Of a DNA stretch of 64,000 nt, positions 25,874 through 34,320 are shown one piece after another. A program made the translations under genes and the position numbers. Origin of the DNA: Streptomyces sp. TBY4 (GTDB lineage Bacteria; Actinomycetota; Actinomycetes; Streptomycetales; Streptomycetaceae); contig NZ_JANAVF010000004.1 in assembly GCF_024213195.1 (NCBI RefSeq), positions 124,001 to 188,000 on the forward strand, read 5' to 3'. The notes below the pieces were generated by a model. It was given only the letters and a program-made list of their open reading frames with translations, made no database searches and was not told the DNA's origin. Each line of letters begins with the position of its first letter. Within the stretch, counting starts at the first letter, position 1.

Positions 25874-27022
25874 ATGACGAGCGAGACCCCCAACCTGCCC
25901 ACCCCGGATCAGATCCGCCGCTCCCCGAAGGTGCTCCTGCACGATCACCTCGACGGTGGACTGCGGCCCGGGACCATCATCGAGCTGGCGCACAAGGTCG
26001 GCTACGAGAACCTCCCCGAGACCGAGGCCGACAAGCTCGGCACTTGGTTCCGGGAGGCCGCGGACTCCGGCTCCCTCCCGCGCTACCTCGAGACGTTCGC
26101 GCACACCTGCGCCGTCATGCAGACGAAGGAGGCCCTCTTCCGGGTGGCCTCCGAGTGTGCGCAGGACCTCGCCGAGGACGGCGTGGTCTACGCCGAGATC
26201 CGCTACGCGCCCGAGCAGCACCTGGAAGCCGGCCTGACCCTCGAAGAGGTCGTCGAGGCGGTCAACGAGGGCTTCCGCGAGGGCGAGCGCCGGGCGCGGA
26301 CCAACGGCAACCGGATCCGCGTCGGCGCGCTGCTGACCGCGATGCGGCACGCGGCCCGTGCGCTGGAGATCGCGGAACTGGCCAACCGCTACCGCGACAA
26401 GGGCGTCGTCGGCTTCGACATCGCCGGCGCCGAGGCCGGGTTCCCTCCCACCCGCCACCTCGACGCCTTCGAGTACCTCAAGCGCGAGAACAACCACTTC
26501 ACCATCCACGCGGGCGAGGCCTTCGGCCTGCCGTCGATCTGGCAGGCCCTGCAGTGGTGCGGCGCGGACCGGCTCGGCCACGGCGTGAAGATCATCGATG
26601 ACATCGAGGTGGCCGAGGACGGCTCCGTGACGCTGGGCCGCCTGGCCTCGTACGTCCGGGACAAGCGGATCCCGCTGGAGATGTGCCCGACGTCGAACCT
26701 GCAGACGGGCGCGGCGGCCTCCTATGCCGACCACCCGATCGGCCTCCTGCGGAAACTGCACTTCAGGCTGACCGTCAACACCGACAACCGGCTGATGAGC
26801 GGTACCAGCATGAGCCGCGAGTTCGAGCACCTGGTCGACACCTTCGGCTACTCGCTGGAGGACATGCAGTGGTTCACGGTCAATGCGATGAAGTCCGCGT
26901 TCATTCCTTTCGATGAACGACTGGCCATGATCAACGACGTGATCAAGCCCGGTTATGCGGAGCTGAAGTCGGAATGGCTGTTCCGTCAGACCGCTTCCAC
27001 CAGCGGATCTGTCTCGGCCTAG
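25874..27022 (+). CDS. add: adenosine deaminase
   Basis: Deaminates adenosine and deoxyadenosine to inosine and deoxyinosine for phosphorolysis by DeoD. The 382 residues are slightly longer than E. coli Add. Metal and active-site motifs are in order: HDHLDGGL (zinc His pair), [23 protein letters not shown] (zinc His and catalytic Glu), DRLGHGVKI (catalytic His), [11 protein letters not shown] and [13 protein letters not shown] (Asp ligand). ATG 25874 fits the spacing from AGGAG. It is monocistronic, with palindrome D upstream and a textbook terminator downstream. Confidence 0.95.
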   Translation: MTSETPNLPTPDQIRRSPKVLLHDHLDGGLRPGTIIELAHKVGYENLPETEADKLGTWFREAADSGSLPRYLETFAHTCAVMQTKEALFRVASECAQDLAEDGVVYAEIRYAPEQHLEAGLTLEEVVEAVNEGFREGERRARTNGNRIRVGALLTAMRHAARALEIAELANRYRDKGVVGFDIAGAEAGFPPTRHLDAFEYLKRENNHFTIHAGEAFGLPSIWQALQWCGADRLGHGVKIIDDIEVAEDGSVTLGRLASYVRDKRIPLEMCPTSNLQTGAAASYADHPIGLLRKLHFRLTVNTDNRLMSGTSMSREFEHLVDTFGYSLEDMQWFTVNAMKSAFIPFDERLAMINDVIKPGYAELKSEWLFRQTASTSGSVSA

Positions 27023-27040
27023 GCCAGAGCCTGACGGACC

Positions 27041-27076
27041 GAAAGCGCCCGGGAGGATCAATTCCCGGGCGCTTTC
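27041..27076 (+). terminator. terminator after add
   Basis: GAAAGCGCCCGGG pairs perfectly with CCCGGGCGCTTTC over a 10-nt loop, 18 nt after the add stop. Confidence 0.88.
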
Positions 27077-27161
27077 TCGTATTTAATGATGTTTGCGGGA
27101 GGGGGTTTGAAGTGACTAGTTTGCGGAGCCGCTCATTTCCCCGTCGCAAGGACGATTCTTC

Positions 27162-27434
27162 ATGAAGCAGTCAGCTGCCAAGACCCTCGGTGTTGCCGCT
27201 CTCGGTGCCGCCTTTGCCGCCGTCGCCGCCGGTACCGCCTCGGCCGCCGTCCCCGCCGTCGGTCTCGGTGACGCGCTGGGTACCGTCACGGGCGCCGTCC
27301 AGGGCGCGACCAGCCAGCAGCACGTGACCGCCGAGGACGGCCAGCAGGCCCCCGACGCGACCGACCCGGCCGCCGCCCTCGGCTCGGTGACCGGCCTGCT
27401 CGGCGGCCTGCCCACCAGCGGCCTCGGCGCCTGA
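27162..27434 (+). CDS. small secreted protein
   Basis: 90 residues with a clear Sec signal peptide: MKQSAAKTLG, a hydrophobic Ala/Val core and a TASA-A cleavage site near residue 29. The mature part (about 60 residues) has no cysteine and is rich in Gly, Ala, Thr and Gln, with LGDALGTVTGAVQGATSQQH and ALGSVTGLLGGLPTSG as related amphipathic segments. It resembles unnamed small secreted proteins common in Streptomyces. It is neither a chaplin (no GCVG) nor a rodlin that I can recognise. No function is proposed. Confidence 0.72.
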   Translation: MKQSAAKTLGVAALGAAFAAVAAGTASAAVPAVGLGDALGTVTGAVQGATSQQHVTAEDGQQAPDATDPAAALGSVTGLLGGLPTSGLGA

Positions 27435-27583
27435 TCCCCTCCGGATCCCCTGCCGGATTCGTACGCGATTCGCACGCACGCCCACGCGGCGCACACCTCT
27501 TCGACGAGGTGTGTGCCGCGTCGCGGCATGTGCCAGGATCACCGCCAACTGCCCGCCACATACCTGGGTATGAGGTTTCGATC

Positions 27584-28402
27584 ATGCGCATGAAGGCACG
27601 AACGGCCACGGCCGTGCTGCTCCCCGCCCTGCTGTCCGCGATGGTGGGCTGCGGCAGTACGAACACCCCCGCCTCCGGCAAGGGACCGGACCCGAAGGGC
27701 TCCGCGAGCGCACCCGGGCAGTCCGCGTCGGCGGGCTCGGCCGGAGCCCCCGGCTCCGCGGGCGGCGGTGGTGGTGACGGCGCGACGGGCGGTACGGGCA
27801 CCACGGGCGCCGCGGCCGGGTCCGGGAAGGCCTCCGGACGGCTGGAGCGCTCCGCCCTGACACAGGGCGACCTGGCCGGCTACCAGATCTCCGCGAACGG
27901 CAAGAACCCGAACGCCCCCGACGGCCAGCCGCAGGCGGACCGCAAGGCCTGCCAGCCGCTCGCCGACATCATGGGGGACAAGCCCGACCCGGCGGCGCGC
28001 GAGACCGTCAACCGGGGCATCGGCTCCCAGAAGCAGCTGGGCCTGGCGGTCTCCGCCTCCGTCAGCTCCTACGCCGAGTCCGACGCCAAGGCGCTGATCG
28101 CCCGGCTGAAGGCCGCCGTGGCCGCCTGCCCCACCGGCTTCACCGCCACCGTCGAGAAGCAGACCGGCACGTACCGCGAGGTGAAGGCGGCCGACTACAA
28201 GACGGACGGCGACGAGAGCGTCAGCTGGACCACGACCGCCGCCGCGGAGGGCGTCACCGCCCAGGTGCACGTGGTCGTCGTACGCCAGGGCGACACCGTC
28301 GCGCGCCTGATGGCACTGAACGTCACGGGCGGTCCCCAGGCCCCCCAGGTCCCGCACGAGGTCACGGACAAGCAGCTGCAGAAGGTCCGCGCCGCGCGCT
28401 GA
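27584..28402 (+). CDS. putative lipoprotein
   Basis: 272 residues. The signal peptide ends in lipobox MVGC (Cys near residue 22). A low-complexity Gly/Ser/Ala tether of about 60 residues follows, then a soluble domain starting at LERSALTQGDLAGYQISA with two cysteines (KACQPL and AACPTG) likely to form a disulfide. VTAQVHVVVVRQGDTVARLMAL is a beta-rich late segment. The pattern is that of streptomycete surface lipoproteins of unknown role. ATG 27584 or ATG 27590. Convergent with the PspC gene. Confidence 0.72.
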   Translation: MRMKARTATAVLLPALLSAMVGCGSTNTPASGKGPDPKGSASAPGQSASAGSAGAPGSAGGGGGDGATGGTGTTGAAAGSGKASGRLERSALTQGDLAGYQISANGKNPNAPDGQPQADRKACQPLADIMGDKPDPAARETVNRGIGSQKQLGLAVSASVSSYAESDAKALIARLKAAVAACPTGFTATVEKQTGTYREVKAADYKTDGDESVSWTTTAAAEGVTAQVHVVVVRQGDTVARLMALNVTGGPQAPQVPHEVTDKQLQKVRAAR

Positions 28403-28463
28403 ACCGCGGATCGCTGAATCGCCGAATGGAGCCGGATCGCCGAATGCGCGGTCCGGCGGCCGG

Positions 28464-28676
28464 TTACCAGCCGGTGGCGGCGGAGGCGGTGCTCGACTTC
28501 TCGTTCGGCAGGAGTACCCACAGCGCCAGGTACAGCAGGAACTGCGGGCCGGGCAGCAGGCACGAGACGACGAAAATGGTCCGCATCGTGTTCGCGGATA
28601 TTCCGAAGCGGCGCGCCAGACCGGCACAGACTCCGCCGATCCATCGTCCGTCACGGGGGCGGGCAAGGGCGCTCAT
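28464..28676 (-). CDS. PspC-domain small membrane protein
   Basis: 70 residues, almost entirely a PspC domain: RPRDGRWIGGVCAGLARRFG, then ISANTMRTIFVVSCLLPG and a second hydrophobic helix, LYLALWVLLPNE. Small PspC proteins act at the membrane in envelope-stress responses. ATG 28676 follows AGAGGAGAGACC, a strong Shine-Dalgarno. Lies downstream of the VanZ-like gene on the same strand. Confidence 0.85.
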   Translation of the reverse strand: MSALARPRDGRWIGGVCAGLARRFGISANTMRTIFVVSCLLPGPQFLLYLALWVLLPNEKSSTASAATGW

Positions 28677-28726
28677 GGTCTCTCCTCTGTCGTCGTGCGG
28701 TCCGCGGGACCTTTTCCCGCGATGCC

Positions 28727-29296
28727 TCAATACTCCCGCTGGACAGAGGAGAGAACGTCGGTCCAGGGGCCGAGCCCGACCCTGGTAATTCTCGGGGTCG
28801 CCCCCTGAGAACGCCGCAGCCGGAACCTCAGGGCCGGAATGACGGCCAGGTGCGCGAGCATCACGCCGAGGGTGTTCAGCAGCACCGAATCCACATCGAC
28901 CACCTGCCCCGGGACCGCCATCTGGAGCATCTCGACGCCGACCGAGACCAGCGCGCCCGCGGCGGCCGTCCGGGCCAGCGAGGACCAGGTGGCCAGCGGC
29001 GAGAGCTCCACACGGCCGCTGATCAGCGGCAGCAGCACCCCGAGCGGGGCCAGCAGCGCCAGCCCCCCGCCGATCCGGCGGGCCGCCTCCAGGGGCCCGT
29101 AGGAGAGGTCCGCACGGATCCCCTCCAGCGGGGTGAGGTTGGCGGCCGCGGCCCAGGGCACGTCCAGCGGGCGCAGCATCAGCCAGCCGACGAGGAGGAG
29201 GTGGGCGGCCAGCAGGATCCCGGAGAGAAGCCGGATCCACGGCTGTACGGCGGCGCTTCCGCTGCCCTTGACACGCTTGCCCTTGAGACGGTGCAC
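28727..29296 (-). CDS. VanZ-like membrane protein
   Basis: About 189 residues with four hydrophobic helices in the VanZ/PF04892 arrangement: ILLAAHLLLVGWLMLRPLDV, LTPLEGIRADLSYGPLEA, LALLAPLGVLLPLI, EMLQMAVPGQVVDVDSVLLN and LGVMLAHLAVIPAL. The QVVDVDSVLLNTLG loop is the most typical element. Some VanZ proteins affect glycopeptide resistance; most have no known role. The start is uncertain: GTG 29296 gives a basic N-terminus ahead of helix 1, and the frame stays open much further upstream into the PH-domain gene. Confidence 0.75.
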   Translation of the reverse strand: MHRLKGKRVKGSGSAAVQPWIRLLSGILLAAHLLLVGWLMLRPLDVPWAAAANLTPLEGIRADLSYGPLEAARRIGGGLALLAPLGVLLPLISGRVELSPLATWSSLARTAAAGALVSVGVEMLQMAVPGQVVDVDSVLLNTLGVMLAHLAVIPALRFRLRRSQGATPRITRVGLGPWTDVLSSVQREY

Positions 29297-29346
29297 GCCA
29301 GTGGAGACGCGGGTTCCGATGCCCGCGGTTCCGGGGAAACCGCCGG

Positions 29347-29964
29347 TCAGCCCGTGGCGAGCAGCACAATCAGGATGAGGGCGCCGACCACCGCCGGGGC
29401 GATGACCTCGTACGACCAGGAGACCTTCACGGAGCCCTGGGCGCCGCTCCGCGAGGCCCCGCGCTCGTGCAGTTCCCGCAGCTCGTCCACGATCTTGTCG
29501 GCGGAGGCGCGGCGGACCTCCTCCTCCGGGGTCTTGCGCTGGCCGTTGCCCAGGCCCAGCCGGCCCGTCTGGGCGCGGTTGGCCTTCTTGCGCTCCCGCA
29601 GGGAGACCGGGATCGACCACAGCTGGTACGTCGCCCCCTCCGCGAGCACCTCGGCGGAGAACCGGGCCCGCACGGTGTCCACGGCGGCCCAGGGCAGCTC
29701 AATGACCCGGAAGGGGTTGCGCACGCGAAGCCGGTCGTCGTTGGCGAAGACGGCCGGACGGACCGTGAACGCGACGATGACCGGGGCCAGGCCCAGCGCG
29801 ACGGCGAGGGCGATCCACGGCACGTTGCCGGAGCCCCGCACCACGGCGTCCCCGCAGAGCCACGCGAGCAGTGCCAGCAGCACCACCCCGGTGACGGTGG
29901 CCATCGGGGAGCGGTAGACCCGGTCGTCGTACGCCGGCTCTTCGGTGGGCTGATCGCTGCTCAT
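29347..29964 (-). CDS. PH-domain membrane protein
   Basis: 205 residues: two N-terminal transmembrane helices (TVTGVVLLALLAWLCGDAVV and IALAVALGLAPVIVAF), a bacterial PH domain (VFANDDRLRVRNPFRVIELP, then AAVDTVRARF and YQLWSIPVSLRERKKANR), and a C-terminal helix, VIAPAVVGALILIVLLATG. This layout matches actinobacterial bPH_6 proteins, whose function is not established. ATG 29964 starts a polar cytosolic leader. It is probably co-oriented with, and possibly transcribed from, the sortase gene. Confidence 0.8.
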   Translation of the reverse strand: MSSDQPTEEPAYDDRVYRSPMATVTGVVLLALLAWLCGDAVVRGSGNVPWIALAVALGLAPVIVAFTVRPAVFANDDRLRVRNPFRVIELPWAAVDTVRARFSAEVLAEGATYQLWSIPVSLRERKKANRAQTGRLGLGNGQRKTPEEEVRRASADKIVDELRELHERGASRSGAQGSVKVSWSYEVIAPAVVGALILIVLLATG

Positions 29965-29989
29965 GCGGCCGATTCTGCCTCAAGCCGTC

Positions 29990-30616
29990 TCACCCCACGA
30001 GATCGGCATACAGGATGATGTTGTCGGGCCGGTGGCCGTCGGTGATCTCGCCGCCGCAGGTGATCACGCGCAGCTCGGGGCGGGCGGTGTCCCCGTAGAC
30101 CTTGTCGGTCGGGAACCGCTTCTTGTCGACCTGCTCCAGCTCCCGGACGCGGAAGACGGCGGTGCTGCCGTCCTCGCGGGAGACGGTCACCTCGTCGCCG
30201 ACGCGGACCTTGGAGACGTCCCTGAGCACGGCCGGGCCGCGGGCGGTGTCGAAGTGGCCGATCAGCACGGCGGGCCCGGTCTCGCCCGGGGTGACGCCCT
30301 TGTCGTACCAGCCGATCTTCTCCGCGTCGGCCACGGAGGGCACCTCGACGGTGCCGTCGGCGGCCAGGCCGAGCGCCAGCAGGGGCGAGGCGTCGACCCC
30401 GGCCGCCGGGATCCGTACGCGTACGGGCGCGGAGGCCGGCTTCGGGGCGGCCGTCGCCGGGGCCGCCGGGGCGGACGTGGGAGTGACGGCGGGCGGCGCG
30501 GAGGCCGCGGCCGGGGTCGCGGCCGGGGCGGGCGCGGCGCCGCCGCCGCATCCGGTCAGCGCGGCGGCGAGGAGGGCGGCGGCGATCAGCGGCCGGGCGG
30601 TGCGGCGGGTCATCAA
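29990..30616 (-). CDS. srtF: class F sortase (predicted lipoprotein)
   Basis: A 208-residue actinobacterial class F sortase, a cysteine transpeptidase attaching or processing surface proteins. The catalytic triad is visible: His121 in LIGHFDTARGP, Cys187 in LRVITCGGE and Arg196 in GHRPDNIILYADLV. The N-terminus has a lipobox LTGC (Cys23) followed by a Pro/Ala/Thr-rich spacer of about 40 residues that would span part of the wall, so the enzyme is probably lipid-anchored and not held by a helix. The gene directly downstream of a secreted protein with a C-terminal membrane anchor suggests enzyme and substrate. Confidence 0.87.
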   Translation of the reverse strand: MMTRRTARPLIAAALLAAALTGCGGGAAPAPAATPAAASAPPAVTPTSAPAAPATAAPKPASAPVRVRIPAAGVDASPLLALGLAADGTVEVPSVADAEKIGWYDKGVTPGETGPAVLIGHFDTARGPAVLRDVSKVRVGDEVTVSREDGSTAVFRVRELEQVDKKRFPTDKVYGDTARPELRVITCGGEITDGHRPDNIILYADLVG

Positions 30617-30697
30617 AGGCTCCGGTGAAACGGCCCGCGGCGGGCCACCGGGGAGGTGGCCCGCCGGAGGCGAGTCGGGACATGGGCGAGGTCTGCG

Positions 30698-31672
30698 TCA
30701 GTCCTGGGCGCGGCGGCGGCGCAGGACCACGCTCGCGCCGAGCGCACCGAAGACCGCGATCAGGCCGGCGCCGGCCACCAGCGTGGCGGTGTTGTCGGTG
30801 TCGGCGACCGTCTCGACCGGCAGCTCGGCACCCGCGGCCACCGGGCCCTTGGGGACGACGACGGTCTGCGTGCCCGTCTGGGTCTGAGGCTGCGGCTTCG
30901 GCTTCGGAGCCGGCTTCGTGCCCTGCTCCCCGGTGATCTTGTAGTCGAGCTTGCAGCCCTTGGGGAGCGCGGGGAAGGAGGCGGTCTTGGCGGCGTCGCC
31001 GCTCTCGTACTTCCACCGGAGCACCGGGTTGGCGCCGCTCGGGTTGTCGATGCGCAGGGAGTCCGGGTCCGAGCCGTTGGGGTGCGTGCGGTCCAGGGTC
31101 CGCGGGTCGGGGAGGCCCTCCAGGTTGACCACGAAGGCCTTCGGGCCCTTGGGGGACATCGTCAGGTCTGCGGTCATGAACTCGCCGAGGCGCACCGTCT
31201 TGACCGGGGAGACGCAGTCCGCCGGGGAGGTGGCCCTGCCCTTCGGCAGCGGGTAGGACTTGCTCGCGCCGCCCTCCTTGGTGACGACGAGCACCGGGGC
31301 GGCCGTGTCCACCTTGGTGAGTTGGAGGTGCAGCCCGTTCGCCGCAGCGGTGGTCTGCTTGCGGCTCAGCACGGCTATCGGGTGGAGCATGTAGTTGTCG
31401 CCCGGCTTCCACTGGGTGCCGACCTCGCGGATCCAGGCCTCGGGGCCCTCGGCCTTGTTGCGCAGCACCGCGACCAGGCCCTCCCCGATGTAGACCGGCT
31501 TGCCCTCGTAGCGGCTGTTGTCCCCGACGGTTCCGGACGTCGATGCCGCGGCGGTCCGCGCGGCGGACTCTGCGGGCGCGGCGGTCGCCGCGAAGGCGGC
31601 ACCGGCGGCGGGCGCCAGCATCGCGCCGGCGAGGGCGGCGGTGACGATCGAGGTGCGGAGGGCGGTACGCAT
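30698..31672 (-). CDS. secreted surface protein with C-terminal anchor
   Basis: 324 residues. A signal peptide (ATG 31672, cleavage after about AAFA) is followed by an extracellular domain of about 230 residues containing two cysteines (ADCVSP and KGCKLD). Then come a Pro/Lys/Gln-rich stalk (KPAPKPKPQPQTQTG), a hydrophobic helix TLVAGAGLIAVFGALGASVV and the basic tail RRRRAQD. This is the layout of sortase substrates, yet no clean LPXTG or LAXTG precedes the helix; the nearest is VADTDN. It may be a non-canonical class F substrate or simply membrane-anchored. Its frame ends 81 bp before the sortase gene on the same strand. Confidence 0.75.
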   Translation of the reverse strand: MRTALRTSIVTAALAGAMLAPAAGAAFAATAAPAESAARTAAASTSGTVGDNSRYEGKPVYIGEGLVAVLRNKAEGPEAWIREVGTQWKPGDNYMLHPIAVLSRKQTTAAANGLHLQLTKVDTAAPVLVVTKEGGASKSYPLPKGRATSPADCVSPVKTVRLGEFMTADLTMSPKGPKAFVVNLEGLPDPRTLDRTHPNGSDPDSLRIDNPSGANPVLRWKYESGDAAKTASFPALPKGCKLDYKITGEQGTKPAPKPKPQPQTQTGTQTVVVPKGPVAAGAELPVETVADTDNTATLVAGAGLIAVFGALGASVVLRRRRAQD

Positions 31673-31883
31673 AACGACTCCTGAAGCGTGGGTGAGGAAA
31701 GTGGAGGAGAGTCGCATGCCGCGTTGAGTCTGTCGGTCTTGTTCACCGGGTCAGGTGTGGCGGGCTGCTGAGAAAGAATTTATGGATCTTGTACGTGTGA
31801 ACGATCCGCTCCCCGTCATGGACGTGTAACAGCAAACGGGGGTGTCCGATTCCGAATGAATCGGGGGGAGGGGGTGACAGGTC

Positions 31884-31897
31884 GCTACGCGCGTAGA
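31884..31897. promoter_or_regulatory. nucleoside-regulon palindrome E (deoC operon)
   Basis: GCTACGCGCGTAGA carries the perfect 12-bp core and ends 18 nt before the chosen deoC ATG. No Shine-Dalgarno separates them, so a leaderless or very short-leader mRNA starting at the operator is possible. Confidence 0.78.
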
Positions 31898-31915
31898 TAT
31901 GCTCATGTGGTGACC

Positions 31916-32878
31916 ATGCCCACCACCCTCACCGCATTCGCTGACGTGACGACGTCCGACAGTGCGCTGCGCCGCTTCCTGCACGGGCTGCCCGGCGTCG
32001 ACGCTGTCGGCCTGGAGGCCCGCGCGGCCTCCCTCGGCACCCGCTCGATCAAGACGACGGCCAAGGCGTACGCCATCGACCTCGCCATCTCGATGATCGA
32101 CCTGACGACGCTGGAAGGCGCGGATACCCCGGGCAAGGTCCGGGCGCTCTCCGCCAAGGCGGCCAACCCCGATCCGACCGACCGCACCACGCCCATGACG
32201 GCCGCCGTCTGCGTGTACCCCGACATGGTGGCCACTGCCAAGGCCGCCCTGAACGGCGCCGACGTCAAGGTCGCCTCCGTCGCCACCGCCTTCCCGGCCG
32301 GCCGCGCGGCCCTGCCCGTCAAGCTCGCCGACACGGCCGACGCCGTGGCCGCCGGCGCCGACGAGATCGACATGGTCATCGACCGTGGCGCCTTCCTCGC
32401 GGGCCGCTACCTCGACACCTACGAGCTGATCCGCTCCGTCAAGGAGGCCTGCCTCCGCCCCGACGGCAGCGCGGCCCGCCTCAAGGTGATCTTCGAGACC
32501 GGCGAGCTGTCCACGTACGACAACATCCGCCGCGCCTCCTGGATCGGCATGATGGCCGGGGCCGACTTCATCAAGACGTCCACCGGCAAGGTCGGGGTCA
32601 ACGCGACGCCCGCGAACACCCTCCTCATGCTCGAAGCCGTCCGCGACTTCAGGGCGCAGACTGGAATCCAGATCGGCGTGAAGCCGGCCGGCGGCATCCG
32701 GACCACCAAGGACGCGATCAAGTTCCTGGTCCTGGTCAACGAGACCGTGGGCGAGGACTGGCTGTCCAACCACTGGTTCCGCTTCGGAGCCTCCAGCCTG
32801 CTCAACGACCTGCTGATGCAGCGCCAGAAGCTGAGCACCGGCCGTTACTCCGGTCCCGACTACGTGACGGTGGACTGA
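31916..32878 (+). CDS. deoC: deoxyribose-phosphate aldolase
   Basis: Class I aldolase splitting deoxyribose-5-phosphate into acetaldehyde and glyceraldehyde-3-phosphate, the exit step of deoxynucleoside catabolism. About 320 residues, the long actinobacterial/animal-like type. The Schiff-base lysine is in DFIKTSTGKVG. Other marks are AVCVYPDMVATAKAAL, ADEIDMVIDRGAFLAG, LKVIFETGEL and GVKPAGGIRTTKDA. The start is unsettled: ATG 31916, or GTG 31910 or 31907, none with a good ribosome-binding site. Five bases separate it from an aldehyde dehydrogenase gene, consistent with disposal of its acetaldehyde product. Confidence 0.93.
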   Translation: MPTTLTAFADVTTSDSALRRFLHGLPGVDAVGLEARAASLGTRSIKTTAKAYAIDLAISMIDLTTLEGADTPGKVRALSAKAANPDPTDRTTPMTAAVCVYPDMVATAKAALNGADVKVASVATAFPAGRAALPVKLADTADAVAAGADEIDMVIDRGAFLAGRYLDTYELIRSVKEACLRPDGSAARLKVIFETGELSTYDNIRRASWIGMMAGADFIKTSTGKVGVNATPANTLLMLEAVRDFRAQTGIQIGVKPAGGIRTTKDAIKFLVLVNETVGEDWLSNHWFRFGASSLLNDLLMQRQKLSTGRYSGPDYVTVD

Positions 32879-32883
32879 TCACC

Positions 32884-34320
32884 ATGGCATCCCTTTTCGA
32901 GTACGCACCCGCCCCCGAGTCCCGTTCCGTCGTCGACATCGCCCCCTCCTACGGGCTGTTCATCGACGGCGAGTTCACCGACGCGGCGGACGGCAAGGTC
33001 TTCAAGACCGTCTCCCCGGCCTCCGAAGAGGTCCTCTCCGAGATCGCCCAGGCCGGCGCCGCGGACGTGGACCGTGCCGTCAAGGCCGCCCGCAAGGCCT
33101 TCGAGAAGTGGTCCGCGCTGCCCGGCTCCGAGCGCGCCAAGTACCTCTTCCGCATCGCCCGGATCATCCAGGAGCGCAGCCGCGAGCTGGCCGTCCTGGA
33201 GACCCTCGACAACGGCAAGCCGATCCGGGAGACCCGCGACGCGGACCTCCCGCTCGTCGCCGCGCACTTCTTCTACTACGCGGGCTGGGCCGACAAGCTC
33301 GACCACGCGGGCTACGGCGCCAACCCGCGCCCCCTCGGCGTGGCCGGCCAGGTCATCCCGTGGAACTTCCCGCTCATGATGCTCGCGTGGAAGATCGCCC
33401 CGGCGCTCGCCACCGGCAACACGGTCGTGCTCAAGCCGGCCCAGACGACCCCGCTCTCCGCGCTCTTCTTCGCGGACATCTGCCGCCAGGCGGGCCTGCC
33501 CAAGGGCGTCGTCAACATCCTCCCCGGGTACGGGGACGCGGGCGCGGCCCTCGTCGAGCACCCGGACGTGAACAAGGTCGCCTTCACCGGCTCCACCGCC
33601 GTCGGCAAGGCCATCGCGCGCCAGGTCGCCGGCACCTCCAAGAAGGTCACCCTGGAGCTGGGCGGCAAGGGCGCCAACATCGTCTTCGACGACGCCCCCA
33701 TCGACCAGGCCGTCGAGGGCATCGTCAGCGGCATCTTCTTCAACCAGGGCCAGGTCTGCTGCGCGGGCTCGCGCCTCCTGGTCCAGGAGTCGATCCACGA
33801 CGAGCTGATCGACTCGCTCAAGCGCCGCCTGTCCACGCTGCGCCTGGGCGACCCGCTCGACAAGAACACCGACATCGGTGCGATCAACTCCGCCGAGCAG
33901 CTCGCCCGCATCACCGCCCTCGCCGACACCGGCGAGGCGGAGGGCGCCGAGCGCTGGTCCGCTCCCTGCGAACTGCCCTCCTCCGGCTACTGGTTCGCCC
34001 CGACGCTCTTCACGAACGTCTCCCAGTCGCACACGGTGGCCCGTGACGAGATCTTCGGCCCGGTGCTGTCCGTGCTGACCTTCCGCACGCCCGACGAGGC
34101 CGTCGCCAAGGCCAACAACACCCAGTACGGCCTGTCCGCCGGCGTCTGGACGGAGAAGGGCAGCCGCATCCTCGCGGTGGCCAACAAGCTCCGCGCGGGT
34201 GTGGTGTGGGCCAACACGTTCAACAAGTTCGACCCGACCTCGCCCTTCGGCGGCTACAAGGAGTCGGGCTTCGGGCGCGAAGGCGGCCGTCACGGCCTGG
34301 AGGGCTACCTCGATGTCTGA
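32884..34320 (+). CDS. aldehyde dehydrogenase (acetaldehyde-oxidising candidate)
   Basis: NAD(P)-dependent aldehyde dehydrogenase, 478 residues. YGLFIDGEFTDAADGKVF opens the fold, VIPWNFPLMMLAWK and the following KPAQTTP form the cofactor pocket, FTGSTAVGKAI is the Rossmann glycine loop, LELGGKGANIVF holds the general-base Glu and NQGQVCCAGSRLL the catalytic Cys. PFGGYKESGFGREGG closes it. It is transcribed with deoC, so the likely substrate is acetaldehyde from DeoC, giving acetate. The next gene encodes a second ALDH-fold protein and overlaps it by 8 nt. Together they look like a split form of the two-domain ALDH16 family. Confidence 0.9.
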   Translation: MASLFEYAPAPESRSVVDIAPSYGLFIDGEFTDAADGKVFKTVSPASEEVLSEIAQAGAADVDRAVKAARKAFEKWSALPGSERAKYLFRIARIIQERSRELAVLETLDNGKPIRETRDADLPLVAAHFFYYAGWADKLDHAGYGANPRPLGVAGQVIPWNFPLMMLAWKIAPALATGNTVVLKPAQTTPLSALFFADICRQAGLPKGVVNILPGYGDAGAALVEHPDVNKVAFTGSTAVGKAIARQVAGTSKKVTLELGGKGANIVFDDAPIDQAVEGIVSGIFFNQGQVCCAGSRLLVQESIHDELIDSLKRRLSTLRLGDPLDKNTDIGAINSAEQLARITALADTGEAEGAERWSAPCELPSSGYWFAPTLFTNVSQSHTVARDEIFGPVLSVLTFRTPDEAVAKANNTQYGLSAGVWTEKGSRILAVANKLRAGVVWANTFNKFDPTSPFGGYKESGFGREGGRHGLEGYLDV

